Part shown: positions 49,800 through 59,987 of the stretch, piece by piece
Position numbering within the stretch: position 1 is the stretch's first letter
Layout: each line of letters begins with the position of its first letter
From: Symbiodinium sp. CCMP2592
Taxonomy: Eukaryota > Sar > Dinophyceae > Suessiales > Symbiodiniaceae
Length of the DNA stretch: 64,000 nucleotides
Assembly: GCA_905221615.1 (NCBI GenBank)
Contig: CAJNDT010002890.1
Location: forward strand, 332,001 to 396,000
Direction of reading: 5' to 3'
The notes under the pieces: generated by a model
What the model saw: the letters and a program-made list of their open reading frames with translations, nothing else
Told to the model about the DNA's origin: nothing
Databases searched by the model: none
Translations under genes and position numbers: made by a program

Positions 49800-50246
49800 T
49801 GAGGCTTTAGGGTTTGACGTGTGGAGTCTAAGGGTTTAGCCCAGGGGGGGCCACGAATTTTAAAAAATCCTAAGTCCTGTAAAGGTTAATACCTACACCC
49901 CGAAGTTTAGGGTTTAGGGTTAGTAAACCCAAACAAAAAGCTCCTCAACTCTGAACCCTAGACCCGAAAGTCAAAGAATCTGCTAAAACCACCCTAAACC
50001 TGAGAGATGGAAGCCTGCACCTGGGTCTAGCTACTGCTTTGAGGTTTAGGGGTTTCGGGTTCAGGTCGTTTGGCTTCAGGGCTTAGGGGTTTGTGGTTTA
50101 GCGGTTTAGGGGTGTTGGGGCTTTTAAGCTCGAGGCCTTGGGGCTTTTCAGGTCTGGGGGTCTTTGGGGTTTAGGGTCCAGACGTTCGATCGATGGCTTT
50201 AGGCAAAACTTGGGGTGGACGGAAGAAGAACGCTCTGGTTCCCCTG
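49800..50246. other. Decayed ITS and unique DNA
   Basis: TTTAGGG-like units at 49800-49830, 49905-49920 and 50040-50180. No gene recognised. Confidence 0.35.
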
Positions 50247-50350
50247 CTTGGAGGATCATGTACTTGGTGAGTAGGGTGCTGAATGCGTTCATTGTAGCTT
50301 TAAGTAGTTCTACTATCACATCAGCTACTATGTCCCCTGAACCTTTCAGG
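50247..50350. mobile_element. fbA2 element, strongly decayed
   Basis: CTTGGAGGATCATGTACTTG on the left and TACTATGTCCCCTGAACC then TTTCAGG on the right. Confidence 0.6.
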
Positions 50351-50583
50351 AGATTCTGCCGCCATCCGTTCACGCACTAACGGACCCTTATATACAACCC
50401 TGAATGGTGCAGTTGTTTTTCAGGGCTCCTGAGCCAAGTACCCCGTTTGAGAAAGCCGCCTTTCTGGGATCCAGAGGCAAGTTAAAACTCCAAAACATCA
50501 TCAAACGGTTTAGGCCTAGGATTCAGGAGGGCTTGGGGTTTGTGTCACAGTTTGGGGTTGGGGTGTTCAGGGCTTACGGCCTA

Positions 50584-50715
50584 CTTGGAGGGTCGGAGGA
50601 CTTAGTAAGTAGGTAAGATGTAGAGTTATAAGTACCCTAAAAGGGATCCTAGTTGGGGTTATGGTACTTACAAGTCTCTAAAATAACTAGTTACTAAGCC
50701 CCCCGACCCTCCAAG
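50584..50715. mobile_element. fbA element with TA target duplication
   Basis: 132 bp, CTTGGAGGGTCGGAGGA to CCTCCAAG, TA both sides. Confidence 0.9.
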
Positions 50716-51470
50716 TAGGGCTGCAACATCTCAATGGCCGGAATCTACTTACTACGAAGCCCTGCTCACAACAGCAACACCGCACCATACATCCTACACA
50801 CGCCCTTATAGAGATCCACCGGCTCTAAATTAGCGCTGCTGCCTTGAAGGACATCAGGGATACTCCATAGGATATAGAGGTTGTAGCTTTAGTCTCCCCC
50901 AAATCAAACCTTAGATAAACAATCATGACTATCTCAACGCCCTGTATACACGAGGCAAAAGACCTAACTAGGGCCCCACCTTGGAAATCTCAACTAAAGG
51001 TCTGGCTTTCTGATTACTGAGGCCTGTCTACCAGCAGCGAGAGGTCGTGGGCAAATCGGCAAGCCGACCCGCGAGTACAGGTGTTCGCTGGAAAATACTT
51101 GCACCTGATGGACAGCAGTTGTGGTTTCTTGTGTCGCACAGTCTTACAAGGGTCTATACCATTTGTCAAATGGCCATTCGAAGGGTTGCATATCTATCGT
51201 CTTTCTCTCTACTGCTCTCGAAAACTAAGCACAAAACCAGTCTCTGGGAGATGCATTCAAGACAAGAGCAAATCCTTACGTAGCCTGGAAACCGAAACCT
51301 TTCTGGAGGAGAGTGCTCCATGCTCTTTGTAGGTCCTGAAACCCTACCACGAATCCGCCAAAACTGAACCCTAAACCCTGAACCCTTGTCCCAAACCGTG
51401 GCCCAAGACCCTAAGCCTTAAGCAAAAAGTAAGACCCAAACCCTGCATGTCGGAGCTTTGTCTACGCACC
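50716..51470. other. Unique stretch with open forward frames
   Basis: Forward frames at 51047-51283 and 51081-51332 overlap in different phases. The sequence is repeat-free, but no domain is recognisable. Confidence 0.3.
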
Positions 51471-51475
51471 CGAAA

Positions 51476-51560
51476 CGTGTAAAGGTTGGGCATTGGGGAT
51501 CTAAGATAAACCCCTAAAACTCACACCCAGCGGTTGATGTTCAGGGTGTCAGGGGCCTAG
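51476..51560. mobile_element. fbK right-end remnant with shared downstream flank
   Basis: TGTAAAGGTTGGGCATTGGG then ATCTAAG, followed by ATAAACCCC..AACTCAC.CCCAG.GGTTGAT. The same flank follows the full fbK at 51860-51955, so a larger unit was duplicated. Confidence 0.7.
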
Positions 51561-51713
51561 GGTCTCTATCAGGGATTGGGGTCTTGGGGCTTTTGGCTTC
51601 GATTTTGGGGGCATTGCGCTTAAGGCTTAGGCTCAGCACCGATCTGGGTGCCCGGCAAAACCGTCTTCTTGACTTCTGCAGGTGTGAGTTGGGCACCTAG
51701 GTTTCGGATCTAA

Positions 51714-51835
51714 GGGTTTAGGGACTTAGGGTTTAGGGCCCTAAACCCAAAACCCTAAACCCTAAACCCCAAACCCTAAACCGGGGCTGAGGAGACAGGG
51801 TTTAGGGCCTGGGGCCCCTAAACCCCTAAACCACT
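51714..51835. repeat. Head-to-head telomeric tracts (two junctions)
   Basis: TTTAGGG units meet CCCTAAA units directly at 51738/51739 (GTTTAGGGCCCTAAAC). A second switch occurs at 51800-51830 (TTTAGGG, CCTGG, then GGCCCCTAAACCCC). Confidence 0.9.
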
Positions 51836-51859
51836 AGACCCTAAAGCCCTAAACTCTAG

Positions 51860-51955
51860 CTACTTCCCCAAGAAGCCACAGAAGTGAAAGGTTGAAACTT
51901 CCGATTCCTACATAAGAGCCCAAAAAGTTTAAAGGCTGGGTATTGGGGATCTAAG
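51860..51955. mobile_element. fbK element, copy 5
   Basis: CTACTTCCCCAAGAAGCC to GGGTATTGGGGATCTAAG. Confidence 0.8.
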
Positions 51956-51989
51956 ATAAACCCCGAAAACTCACGCCCAGGGGTTGATA

Positions 51990-52085
51990 TCCCCTAAACC
52001 CCTAACCCCTAAGCCCGTGACCCCTTGACCCCTAAACCCCTAAACCCTAAACACCTAACCCTAACCCCTCAAAGCCCTGAGCCCG
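51990..52085 (-). repeat. Telomeric tract, CCCCTAA variants
   Basis: CCCCTAAACC, CCCCTAACC and CCTTGACC units. Confidence 0.8.
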
Positions 52086-52489
52086 GACCCGGCAATTTCA
52101 ATGGCGGATGAGATGAATGTTTGGGCTGCCCGAGTTTTGCCTTTGAGCACACCGTTTAATGGCACAGCACCCTTTGAGTGTCTCGGTGCTGGCGCTTTGG
52201 GTTTATGATTAGGGTTTAGGGTTTAGGGTTTATGATTTGGGTTTTCGGGACTTGGGCTGTACCAGGCACTAAACTCCCTGCAACCGGAACAACTCTGCAG
52301 TGCCAGACCACCCAAGCCCAAGCCTCACAAGACCTTGCATCCCAGAAACTGACCAATCCTGGATCAAAAGCCTAGAGCTCTGGAAAATGTACCTGGCGGA
52401 AGGTCACATCAGGGTTGCCCTTACACCTCCTACCCTACGATCCTTAGCTACCCTACTTCTTTTCGACACCCTGCATATATGCCAAGGAA

Positions 52490-52608
52490 CCCCTAAACCC
52501 TAAACCCTAAACACAAACCCTAAACCCTAAACCCTAAACACTAAACCCTAAACCCTAAACCCTAAACCCTAAACACTAAACCCTAACCCTAAACCCTAAA
52601 CACTAAGA
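52490..52608 (-). repeat. Telomeric tract with ACACTAAA variant
   Basis: CCCTAAA runs with AAACACTAAA inserted about every 30 bp. Confidence 0.9.
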
Positions 52609-53696
52609 CCTCCACGCATCTTGTGAAATGCTAAACCTCGCACTGGGCCCTGAAGAAGTTTAAGCTCGCACGGCCTTCTAACATGAGGGCCTTGATCATT
52701 ACCTATAGTATTTGGGGGTTCCTGATTATAACTATAGAACTGCTGACAGCACACTCCGCCCTGAAGTTCTACAAGTTGGTTGTCGATCGGCAAGACACAT
52801 GCTTTCGTGAGCAGGCTTAGACCACACCGTGCGGCGCTTCAGGCACGAACTTTCTGTTCGGGGTTGAGGGCTGCGGACTCTAAAGTTTCAGGTCGCTTTT
52901 AGAGATTCGGGTTTCATGAACTTTCAAGTTTCGCGGCTTTGGCCTTGTGTGTAGAGTTGCGGGCTTTTGGGCTCAGGATTCTCAAAGACACCCATCAGAG
53001 CTTAGTCGTGCCGAGCGTCTCTTGTTCCATTCCAAGGAACTTGACATGAAGCTGTGCACCAGTGCTTCGTGGACGCGACCATTAAGTTGCGATCACAAGG
53101 CGAAGGCACTGTACAGCACGCAGTAGCGAGCACAGCTTCAGGGCTATAGGGATTGCGGTCGTCGGGTTCGAAGTTCGGCTCTAAGAGTTTACGGCTTTCG
53201 CGTCAAGGATTCGGCTTCACGGTTTCATCAGATCTTAATATTCATCTCTAGGCTCCGGAAAACCCTATGCTACATTGAAGCTGATCTTCATACACCGGAG
53301 GCTTTTCGGTTCATGGAGGCTGATAGTTGCGCTGTGTTTGTTTAGCTAGCAGGCACCCGTTCCTCCAGGCACACCCTAAGCCCTATACCCCAAGTTGCAG
53401 CTTAGCACAGTCTCCGCACATGCTGCATTCGGCTACTGCTGGCTTTCTTTGCCAGTCTGGAGAGCCTTTTGAGCCGAAAAAGCACGGAAAAACCACTCGC
53501 CGCTTGACGATTGGAGTTCGGTCCTGGGAGGGTGTCGTGTTCTATAAGATCTATAGAAGGAATTCAAGGGGACGATATCGTTACACCTTCCGACCCCCGC
53601 AGTAAAGCCGGAACCCTGCGTCGATTGAGGTTTACGTCCTAGGTGTCGATTTCAATAGCCCCCAACACGTTTTACTGAAACTGGCATGAAACTAGT
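52609..53696. other. Long unique stretch, about 1.1 kb
   Basis: No fold-back element found. A forward frame at 53327-53605 ends in a basic Arg/Tyr-rich segment but has no recognisable domain. Isolated G-rich motifs resemble very old ITS. Confidence 0.35.
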
Positions 53697-53808
53697 CTAG
53701 GATACCCAGTAACCTAAGAATAAAAAGGCCTCTCTTTTTGGTATTGGGTAGCTTTATAAGGAACCTAGGACTACAAAAAGGGAATAAGGGTACTACTGGG
53801 CATCCTAG
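53697..53808. mobile_element. fbE element, near-identical to 5435-5546
   Basis: CTAGGATACCCAGTAACCTA to TACTGGGCATCCTAG, 112 bp, the same length as its relative. Confidence 0.88.
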
Positions 53809-53960
53809 TAGTAAAGACATCAAACATTGAACCACATCGGTACCTCGTAGAAGCTCAAGGATCGCCTCATGCACTCCTGATGAAGTAAATTCTTCGCATA
53901 CCCAAACCTGAAAATGGGTTTTTAAGGCTTTGAGATTTAGGGTTTCAAATGTAGGGTTTA

Positions 53961-54078
53961 CTTGGACGGTCGGGGGGACTTAGTAAGCAAGTATTCTATA
54001 GACTTATACGTATCATAACCCCAATTAGGATCCCTTTTAGGGTACTTTACTATAAGTCTACATATCATCTACTTCAAG
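53961..54078. mobile_element. fbA element, right end truncated
   Basis: CTTGGACGGTCGGGGGGACT on the left; the right half stops after TCATCTACTTCAAG without the GGGGGAC complement. Confidence 0.75.
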
Positions 54079-54419
54079 CAGGACTTAGGACCCACTGAAA
54101 CTCGGAAGTCTTAGTGCCAATGCGTAGGTGCTCAGGGTCTTATGCGGTTCTTGTTTTAGGGGTTTCGCACTGCGGGCTTCCGAATGAATCATGAACCCCA
54201 AACCCGCAACCCTCAATCCTTTACCCTGTCCCCAAGTAACGAAGCCTCCTTTCAAGCTATTTCGGGGCTTAGGGTTTTGGGGATTAGGATGTTGATGTTC
54301 GCTGGATTTCTATGGGACTCTCCTAGACTTAACCAACTCAACATCTTCAGAGTTCAAGCTGGCAGGTCCAGGTGTTCGAAGCTGTCTCGCGATTCAGGTG
54401 TCAAGACTTGAACCCTTCA

Positions 54420-54625
54420 CCCTACACTCTAATCCCCATAACACCCTAAACCCGAAACCCTACACCCTGAACACTATACACTATACACTAACCCCACAGC
54501 CCTACACCCTCAGAATCCTACACCCTCAACCCTATCTCAAACCAGAATGCTGAACCCTACACCCTCAACCCTATACCCAAAACCCCACACCCTAAACCCT
54601 AAACCCTAAACCCTAAACCTAAGCA
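54420..54625 (-). repeat. Decayed telomeric tract
   Basis: CCCTACACCCT and CACTATACA variants ending in perfect CCCTAAA. Confidence 0.8.
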
Positions 54626-54699
54626 TCAAGACCTGGAAGCCTGAAGCGATCCATTGGCTTCTCAGAGAAGGGGCTCTGGCGACTGCGGGTTCAGGGTTT

Positions 54700-54803
54700 C
54701 CCAGAGAGCCCAATACCCGTTAGTTAAGGAATATGGCTTGGAATAGGGCTTCATACTATGATTTTAGCAATATTCCTTAATTAAGCGGTACTGGGCTCTC
54801 TGG
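54700..54803. mobile_element. fbN element, complete
   Basis: CCCAGAGAGCCCAATACC and GGTACTGGGCTCTCTGGG; inner TTAGTTAAGGAATATGG / ATATTCCTTAATTAAG stem. Confidence 0.85.
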
Positions 54804-54807
54804 GTTC

Positions 54808-55040
54808 GGGTTTAGGGTACAGGGTTTAGGATGCTTTCGGGTATAGTGTTGGGGTTTAGGGTATAGCGCACAGGCGGCACAGGGTTTAGGGTGTAGGGTT
54901 GAGGGTTTAGGGTGTAGGGTTTGGGGTGTAGGGTTTGGGGTGCTTTAGGGTTTAGGGTTTAGAGTCTAGGGTCTCAAGTAATTAGGATCGGTTAGGGTTT
55001 AGGGTTTATTTTTTTTATTAGGGTTTATTTAGGGTCTAGG
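54808..55040 (+). repeat. Decayed telomeric tract
   Basis: TTTAGGGTGTAGGG variants, with a poly-T insertion at 55009-55017. Confidence 0.8.
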
Positions 55041-55417
55041 GTTTATAGTAGTTAGGATCGGATCCCTTCTTTCAGGACAGCGACGTAACCCCTACTGGGT
55101 GCCAAGGCGATGATGTCCTCTGTTCCACACGCCGCCAAGGGATGGGCTCGCCTGGTCAGATTTCGGGTTTCGGGCTTAGGGTTTAGGGTTCAGTTGAAGG
55201 GCATCGTGAAAAGAAATACGTCCGAGATATCTGCCAGCTAACATAAAAAACTTATACTCATCCCCAATCTCAGGCTGTCGAAACTCACACTCTGGATCTA
55301 CACTAAATTTTCCAGCGTAAAGCTGCAAGACCCTGAAGAGCCCTACATATAAGATCTAATGCACACGACCAAACACTCCAACCCCCGAACGGGCTACATC
55401 CGATCAAAGTGCAACAG

Positions 55418-55750
55418 GGTAAGAGGAGTAGGAGTAGGAGTCGGAGTAGTAGGAGTAGAAGGAGTAGAAGCAGTAGAAGGAGTAGAAGGAGCAGAAGGAG
55501 CAGTAGGAGTAGTAGCAGTAGTAGGAATAGGGGGAGTAGTAGGAGTAGCAGGAGAAGCAGGAGTAGTAGGAGTAGTTGGAATAGCAGAAGAAGAAGTAGT
55601 AGTAGTTGTAGTAGTAGTAGTAGTAGCGGGAGTAGTAGTAGGAGTAGGAGTAGTAGGAGTGGTCAGAGTAGTAGGAGTGGCAGGAGCAGGAGTAGTAGGA
55701 GTGGTAGGAGTGGTAGGAGTGGTAGGACTAGTAGGAGTCGTAGTAGTAAA
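55418..55750 (+). repeat. (GGAGTA)n hexamer array
   Basis: About 330 bp of GGAGTA/GTAGTA hexamers with point changes. All three forward frames and a reverse Thr/Pro frame are open across it, as expected for a 6-mer without stops, so no gene is called. Confidence 0.92.
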
Positions 55751-56911
55751 TGCAGGAAATAGAACCATAAGTTGAAGCACGTACCCGGAACACTGAACTA
55801 AACTTCAACCCCCTCCAACCCAAACGGCGAGAAACCTGGCTCCCATGACAAAGTAGGGGACCCCTACCCGTAGGGGACCCCTACCCGAAATCCTGAAAAC
55901 CCTAAAATATATAAATCCTAGATCCTAAACCCTAGAATATGCCCAAAACCTCAAACCCTGAACCCCCCAAACCCTAAACTTAGGCCCTAAACACTGAATA
56001 GGAGCGGGGCCCCGCACCCTGGAGCGCCCACGCCGCATCGGAGCTTCGCCGTGTAGTCGTTGGCGTCCCAGAGCCTGGGCTATGCCAGGCTTCCGCAAGA
56101 AACGGTGCAGAGCTTTGGGGTGTTGGGGACTAGTGTTTAGGAATATCGATAAGCAAGTTGAAAATAACGGGAAAGAGGGGGGTGGGATTAGTGCTTGGGA
56201 GTATCGATAAGCCAGTTAAAAAACATGATGGGAAAGAAAGAGAGAGAAAGAGAGGACACACATCCATGAATCCAATCCAAGTGCAACATCTATCTATTTG
56301 CCGATGTATCTATACATCTTTCTTTCTGTCTGTCTCCGTGGAAACCTGTCTGTCTGTCTGACTGTTTGCTATTGAGATTTCGAGCTGGAAAGAAGCACCA
56401 AACCCTCAACCGAAACCATGGCTTCGGGCAGCTGAGAACTCAAATGAACAGCTGCATAGGAGGCTTCTACATACATACATTTGTATATAGATATAGATAA
56501 AGATAAAGATATAGATATAGACATAGAAAGTATACGCATGCTCACGTTTATGTACATATGATTTTAAACGGCTGAATGCGCATATACATGCATACCTCTG
56601 GCGCACAACAACTGTTCATAACCTTAATCCTAGACTCTCAAGCTTAATCGCCAAAACAATAAACCCTAAATTCTTCGCCCCTGAACCCTACACCCCTAAA
56701 CCCAAAACCAAAAAAACAAAGCCCAATCTAACCCCTAAACCTCTAAAACCTAACCCCTAAACCTCTAAACCCTAAACCCCAAACCGCAAAAACTAAACCA
56801 AAAAAGCCCAAACCCTAAACCACCCCAAGCTGGGCAGCGCACGCTACGAGACCATCACCGGAGCAGGTGAGGAAGTGATCCGAGATCTAAGCGCACGGAG
56901 CTGTGGGTGTC
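55751..56911. other. Unique, microsatellite and decayed ITS sequence
   Basis: GAAAGAGAGA at 56230-56258, TCTG tetramers at 56318-56362, GATATA/AAGATA repeats at 56485-56525 and CCCTAAA variants at 56640-56825. No gene recognised. Confidence 0.5.
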
Positions 56912-57016
56912 TACCTTAACCTACCAAACTCTACTTTTTTGTAGGGTCCCTATAAATTCCATATTAGGGTTTATACTAAGAACCTACAAAAAAGTAGGGT
57001 TCGGTGGTTTGAGGTA
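56912..57016. mobile_element. fbL element, copy 4
   Basis: TACCTTAACCTACCAAACTC to GGTTCGGTGGTTTGAGGTA; CTACTTTTTTGTAGG / CCTACAAAAAAGTAG stem. Confidence 0.88.
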
Positions 57017-57025
57017 GAGTAGCTT

Positions 57026-57133
57026 CCCAGAGACTCCAAAACCCCTTAATTAAGGAATAAATCTGAAATCATAGTAGGGATCCTCTCATAATTTAAGGTA
57101 TATTCCTTAATTAGGGGGTTTTGGAGTCTCTGG
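57026..57133. mobile_element. fbG element, well preserved
   Basis: CCCAGAGACTCCAAAACCCC to GGGGTTTTGGAGTCTCTGGG; perfect 20-bp ends, 9 bp after fbL. Confidence 0.9.
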
Positions 57134-57474
57134 GTTTCAGGGGCTTGGGGATAGGGTTTTAGAGTTTAGGGTTAAGGGTTTCGCGGTTCAGGGGCTTGGA
57201 GGCTTAAGGGTTTAGGGATTTAGGAGTTTAGGGTTTGAAGCTAGGTTTACGGCTTCGGGCTGCGGGCTCGGAGAAAAACTCCAAACTCCCTTGCTTGAGG
57301 ATCGCTTGGAAAGGCTTGTAAGGACCTCAACACGCAGAATTCCGCCCACGTCACAAAATCTGAGGCTCCAGCACCCGCCAGGTAGGCCACATCATACAAA
57401 GCTCCCGGTGAAACCTCCGGGTTTCGACTAGGTTTAGGGTTAAGGCCTTAAGAGCCCCTACCCTCCAAGGAAAC

Positions 57475-57590
57475 TCTAAACCCGAAACTCTAAACCCTAA
57501 ACTCCAAACCCTAAACCCTAAACTCTAAACCCTAGACCCTAAACTCCTAAACCCCTAAACCCCAAACCATAAACTCTAACCCCAAACCCC
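57475..57590 (-). repeat. Telomeric tract with CTCTAAA variants
   Basis: CCCTAAA, ACTCTAAA and ACTCCAAA units. Confidence 0.82.
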
Positions 57591-57700
57591 TGAAAGGGCC
57601 TATAGCGGCTCTCAAGGCGTAGCTCCGAGCTTCAGACTGGAGCCCTGTTTCGCAGTGGCCTTAATAATTAGAGTATGGGGTTCCTTTACAGGGATCCTTA

Positions 57701-57794
57701 AGGGAGTTTCCGAAATTGGGGGACCCTAATATAGTACCCTGAATAGCAGGATTCTTATTATGAGGACCCCATGTACCCCTTTCGGAAACTCCCT
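57701..57794. mobile_element. fbC element nested in fbW-X, TA target duplication
   Basis: AGGGAGTTTCCGAAATTGG and CCCTTTCGGAAACTCCCT, TA both sides. Confidence 0.88.
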
Positions 57795-57886
57795 TAAAGG
57801 GTTCTACAAGGAATCTATAACAGGGGCGTATGATATAGGGGCCTTAAGAATCAGAGTATGGGGTTCCTTTAAAGGGATCCTTAAAG

Positions 57887-57989
57887 CTTAGTTGCTGAGT
57901 TCGTGAACCCCAAAAAATGTACACTTTCAGTTCTATAGTGGGTTGAAATTATCCCAAAAAGTTTAAAGTGCATCCACTAAGCTACTAAG
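57887..57989. mobile_element. fbP element nested in fbW-X, copy 2
   Basis: CTTAGTTGCTGAGTTCGTG to ATCCACTAAGCTACTAAG; the interior matches 38078-38177. Confidence 0.83.
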
Positions 57990-58144
57990 AAAGGCTTCTA
58001 TAAGGGATCTATAACAGGGGCATATGATATGGGGGCCGTAACACTTAGAATGGGGTTTTGGGGCCCATTGTACTATACTTATGGTAAGAGCAGCGACCCT
58101 GTCAGACTGGCAGGAGATAGCACAACCGAAACCCACCCTAAGAT

Positions 58145-58190
58145 AGGGGCCTCACTGATTAGAAACGGCTTTGCGGGTATACTGTAGAAC
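58145..58190. mobile_element. fbW left-end remnant
   Basis: ATAGGGGCCTCACTGATTAG then GGCTTTGCGGG. Confidence 0.45.
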
Positions 58191-58352
58191 AAGCATGTTG
58201 CGGAACCCTAATCCATTAAGCCCTAAACCCTAAACTTTGAGTCGTCGTAATCCATTGCATTCAGAAGGGGCTGCCCTCTCCCTCCATATTTCCCAGAGGG
58301 TCCATATGCAATACCATTATGGAAATAGGTCCCAAAAGACCATCACTGTTAT

Positions 58353-58451
58353 CTATACTGAACTTAGAACCCTAGCAAAAATTATAATTTTAGCAGTTTC
58401 TTAGGGATTATAATAACCAAAAATTAAAAGTTATTTCTAAGTACCCCTAAG
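58353..58451. mobile_element. fbI element, copy 3
   Basis: CTATACTGAACTTAGAACCC to TTCTAAGTACCCCTAAGT. Confidence 0.85.
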
Positions 58452-58932
58452 TTATGGTTCTGGGGACCTACCACTAGAATGGTAGTATATACGGACACCC
58501 TGGCTTTTGGATTTCAAAGCCCTGAACTTAGACTCGCGCGAATCTCCTTCCTGCAGACTCCGGTGCCCTTGAAGAAGATGGAGCAAGGAGTTTAGGGCTT
58601 GGGACTTCTTAAGGTTTAGGGCTCTGGGGTTTGTATGGGGGGTTGGAGTTGTTAGGACAACAAGTTTACAGTTTGTATGGGGTGTCGAAGACAACTTTCC
58701 AAACCATCAACACTCAACGCCTGAAAATCAGCCATTCAGTCACTCGACGACCGGTCTTTGGCTTCATGGCACGTCATACAGATGATTGCAGCCAAAAAAG
58801 TATTTTCTGTCCATTAACCCTAAACCCTAAATTCCTAAACCCTAAACCCTAAACCGGTCATGCAAATGCTTGCAGCAAACAAAGTTCTTCGTCCTCTGCT
58901 TGAAGCGGTCGAAAGCTTGGTCGGCCGGCTGC
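58452..58932. other. Unique stretch
   Basis: Short CCCTAAA tract at 58817-58855. Open frames at 58452-58694 and 58631-58852 overlap in opposite strands; no domain. Confidence 0.3.
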
Positions 58933-58933
58933 C

Positions 58934-59103
58934 CCCAGAGACTCCAAAACCCCTTAATTAAGGAATACACCTCAATTCGTATTGGGATCCCTACTATGAT
59001 TTAAGGTATATCCCTTAATTAAGGAATAGACCTTAAATTATAGTAGGATCCCTAATATGGTTGAAGGTATATTCCTTAATTAAGGGGTTTTGGAGTCTCT
59101 GGG
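58934..59103. mobile_element. fbG element with an internal inverted duplication
   Basis: Ends CCAGAGACTCCAAAACCCC and GGGGTTTTGGAGTCTCTGG. The ATTCCTTAATTAAGGAAT-type middle is present twice, making the element 170 bp instead of about 108. Confidence 0.85.
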
Positions 59104-59155
59104 CCCTTTGGTCAACCAGCCCCCGGGGCTGCTCTGTTGCTCCCTTGGTACCTGT

Positions 59156-59407
59156 TAAGGGCTCCTCTAAGGGCTCTGTAAGGGTCCCTATAAGGGCTCT
59201 ATACGGGTTCCTATAAGGGCTCTTTACAATTTCCTATAAGGGCTCTATAAGGGTTCCTCTAAGGGCTCTATAAGGGTTCCTCTAAGGGCTCTATAAGGGT
59301 TCCTATAAGGGCTCTATAAGGGTTCCTCTAAGCGCTCTATAAGGGTTCCTATAAGGGCTCTATAAGGGCTCCTATAAGGGCTCTATAAGGGTTCCTCTAA
59401 GGGTTTA
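59156..59407 (+). repeat. 23-bp tandem array of X units
   Basis: About eleven copies of GGGCTCTATAAGGGTTCCTN, alternating CTCTAA and CTATAA endings. This is the longest pure X array in the window; spacers are not unique. Confidence 0.9.
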
Positions 59408-59417
59408 GGGGTTGGTA

Positions 59418-59544
59418 CTTGGAGGACTTAGTAACTGGTTATTTTGGAGACTTATAAGTACCCAAAACCCCCAATTAGGATCCCTTTTGGGGTACTTATA
59501 ACTCGACTTATAACCCTACTTGCTGCGTCCCCCGACCCTCCAAG
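59418..59544. mobile_element. fbA element, left TIR shortened, TA flanks
   Basis: CTTGGAGGACTTAGTAACTG lacks GTCGGGG; right CGTCCCCCGACCCTCCAAG complete; TA both sides. It directly follows the X array and a TTTAGGG. Confidence 0.85.
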
Positions 59545-59987
59545 TAAGATCCCATTCTCGGCATCGCCCCAAGCCCCTCCCTGCGCTCCAGTTCGCCCAC
59601 CGAGCTGCTATGGGTTCCAGTAGCTTCAGCCTCGAAATGCCAATCTCCAAAACCGAAAACCGAAACCCTAAACCCTAAACCCTAAACCCAAAACCCAAAA
59701 CCGAAACCCTGAACCCACAAATCCTTAACCCAAAACCTGAAGTCCCAGCCGTAAGCCTTAGCCGCTCAATGCCGGAGGGCAATATCCTAAGTACATGAAA
59801 CCGAAGGAACTATGAGATAGTCCTGCTTTGGACGGTGACAGAAGCCTATCAAACTCTACAAACACTAACACCCATCATGAATAATGCAGGCATTTGTCCA
59901 TCTGTAGCATGGATGACTCCTGCCTGGCTGTGCGGCCGAATGGACAAGTCCTGCGAAGGGGCCAAGCGCAATGCAAAAGTGATGATG
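59545..59987. other. Unique DNA with short ITS
   Basis: CCCTAAA units at 59660-59700; remainder unrecognised. Confidence 0.35.

Larger units (their letters stand above)
57656..58095. mobile_element. Tandem fbW-X units, each with a different nested element
   Basis: Unit 1 (57656-57834) and unit 2 (57835-58020) both read GGCCTTAA.AAT.AGAGTATGG, GGTTCCTTT, GGGATCCTTAA, then X and CAGGGGC.TATGATAT. Unit 1 carries fbC at GGGATCCTTA; unit 2 carries fbP a few bases further on. A third fbW prefix (58030) follows. Confidence 0.82.

Noticed and set aside
55359..55780. Val/Gly-rich, Arg/Ser-rich and Thr/Pro-rich long frames
   Set aside because: All arise from the GGAGTA hexamer array, which contains no stop in several frames; no gene needed.
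59156..59407. CRISPR-like array
   Set aside because: Regular spacing, but there are no unique spacers; the whole 23-bp unit repeats and it is an X satellite in a eukaryote-like context.
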